Source: Capitulum mitella
Lineage: Eukaryota; Arthropoda; Thecostraca; Pollicipedomorpha; Pollicipedidae
Assembly: GCA_030062745.1 (NCBI GenBank)
Contig: CP099840.1
Span: 13,299,437-13,363,436 of the forward strand
Direction: 5' to 3'
Length of the DNA stretch: 64,000 bases
Shown here: positions 24,898-64,000 of the stretch, in pieces
How positions within the stretch are numbered: the stretch's first letter is position 1
Layout of the letters: the number at the start of each line of letters is the position of its first letter
The notes under the pieces: model-generated
The model's input: only the letters and a program-made list of their open reading frames with translations
Told to the model about the DNA's origin: nothing
The model's database searches: none
Translations under genes and position numbers: made by a program

Positions 24898-24903
24898 AAT
24901 AAA
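24898..24903 (+). promoter_or_regulatory. AK6: AK6 poly(A) signal
   Basis: AATAAA lies 565 bp past the AK6 stop and is followed by a T-rich, GTG-containing stretch. It is the first canonical signal on this strand after the stop. Confidence 0.65.
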
Positions 24904-25054
24904 TATATTTTGTGCGAAGATACTGTTTCCAGAGGCCACATTTGCATTAGCCTACACACAATGTCCTCGTCTCGCCGTAAACATCTCGATCACATGCCCT
25001 TGTAGAATGGCTCGAACGCGCGCCGGTTCTGAAGGCAGCGGCGGCATCACCCGT

Positions 25055-25215
25055 CAACGCTTGGTGGTCAACACTGGTTCACGCTCGACCACCTGCCAAC
25101 GCTCGGTAGTCAACACTGGTCAACGCTCGACCACCTGCCAACGCTCGGTGGTCAACAACGGTCCACGCTCGACCACCTGCCAACGCTCGGTGGTCAACGG
25201 TGGTCCGCCATTGGT
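25055..25215. repeat. 42-bp minisatellite
   Basis: Nearly four units of CAACGCTCGGTGGTCAACAC then TGGTCCACGCTCGACCACCTGC lie between the convergent 3' ends of AK6 and the integrin gene. Confidence 0.9.
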
Positions 25216-25688
25216 CGTTCCTTGCATCTATCAGCACTATGTGGAATCCGTCGCCGCTATTCGTCACAGTCTCCTCTGTCACTGTTCTGCGACAGTCCCT
25301 GGCGTCTGTGACGGGTGGCGCAACTGAGCGGCTGGAATGACGCGGCGGGCTGGGCGGCCGGCGGACGCGGTGGGTCGGTCCGTCTCGGTGTCGGCCGCCG
25401 CCGGCTGGAGGCACTGGTGAGGGGGCGCGCGGCGGTGACGCGCCCCTTGGTCCCCTCAAGACGTGTCCAGGAGAGGGGCTCTCAGTCTGTGCCCCAGATC
25501 ACAGCTGTTGGCCGCGGCCAGCCCGCCAGTCGTGACTAGAAGGCACCGCACGCCGCCTACTGACGAGCACCGCCGCGCGCGGCGGACGTCCGGTGACGTC
25601 ACACGGGCGACGGCCGTCCGGTGACGTCACGTGGACGACGGCCGGGGAGATCAGAGGGTGCCGATTGGTCGAAGTGCCGCCAGGCGCG

Positions 25689-64000
<38,312 letters not shown>

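Noticed and set aside
25055-25215. Regular repeats resembling a CRISPR array
   Set aside because: Units are contiguous without unique spacers and the genome is eukaryotic; it is a minisatellite.

Overview
The window is nuclear DNA of an arthropod, most likely a crustacean and perhaps a barnacle (the clade is a guess). Reasons: short GT-AG exons, Rebers-Riddiford cuticle-protein genes with TATA boxes and arthropod-type initiators, an integrin alpha chain of animal type, many minisatellites, MITE-like repeats and a decayed mariner-type transposase.

Layout. 1-6600: mostly repeats, a CpG-rich block near 3.5-4.1 kb and an unrecognised open frame at the left edge. 6602-16442, minus strand: a complete CDC5L (Myb-domain spliceosome/PRP19-complex protein), 14 coding exons that join in phase to 788 codons. 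19.7-20.5 kb: probable divergent promoter. 22123-24333, plus strand: a complete AK6 (adenylate kinase 6), four coding exons, 177 codons. 25689-64000, minus strand: the C-terminal half of an integrin alpha subunit (thigh, calf-1, calf-2, membrane helix, GFFKR tail), with its 5' part beyond the right edge. Five nearly identical RR-1 cuticle protein genes (43.2-61.1 kb) lie on the plus strand inside one 27-kb intron of this integrin gene.

Main observations. (1) The cuticle cluster is nested antisense in an integrin alpha intron. Coding exons are almost identical while introns and flanks are unalignable, which suggests gene conversion. (2) Three splice sites (CDC5L exon 2 donor, CDC5L exon 6 donor, AK6 third-exon acceptor) have been tandemly duplicated together with adjoining coding bases, giving arrays of decoy splice sites. 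(3) The 5' parts of CDC5L and AK6 are almost free of CpG, while the promoter between them and the 3' parts are not. Copies of dispersed repeats inside the depleted zone have lost their CpGs, which is the expected footprint of germline gene-body methylation. (4) A run of FTZ-F1-type nuclear receptor sites lies upstream of the fourth cuticle gene.

CDC5L and AK6 look like housekeeping genes. The integrin and cuticle genes are both relevant to epidermis-cuticle attachment, but any functional link is inference. All exon coordinates were read by hand from splice motifs, phase and protein similarity, with no transcript data.
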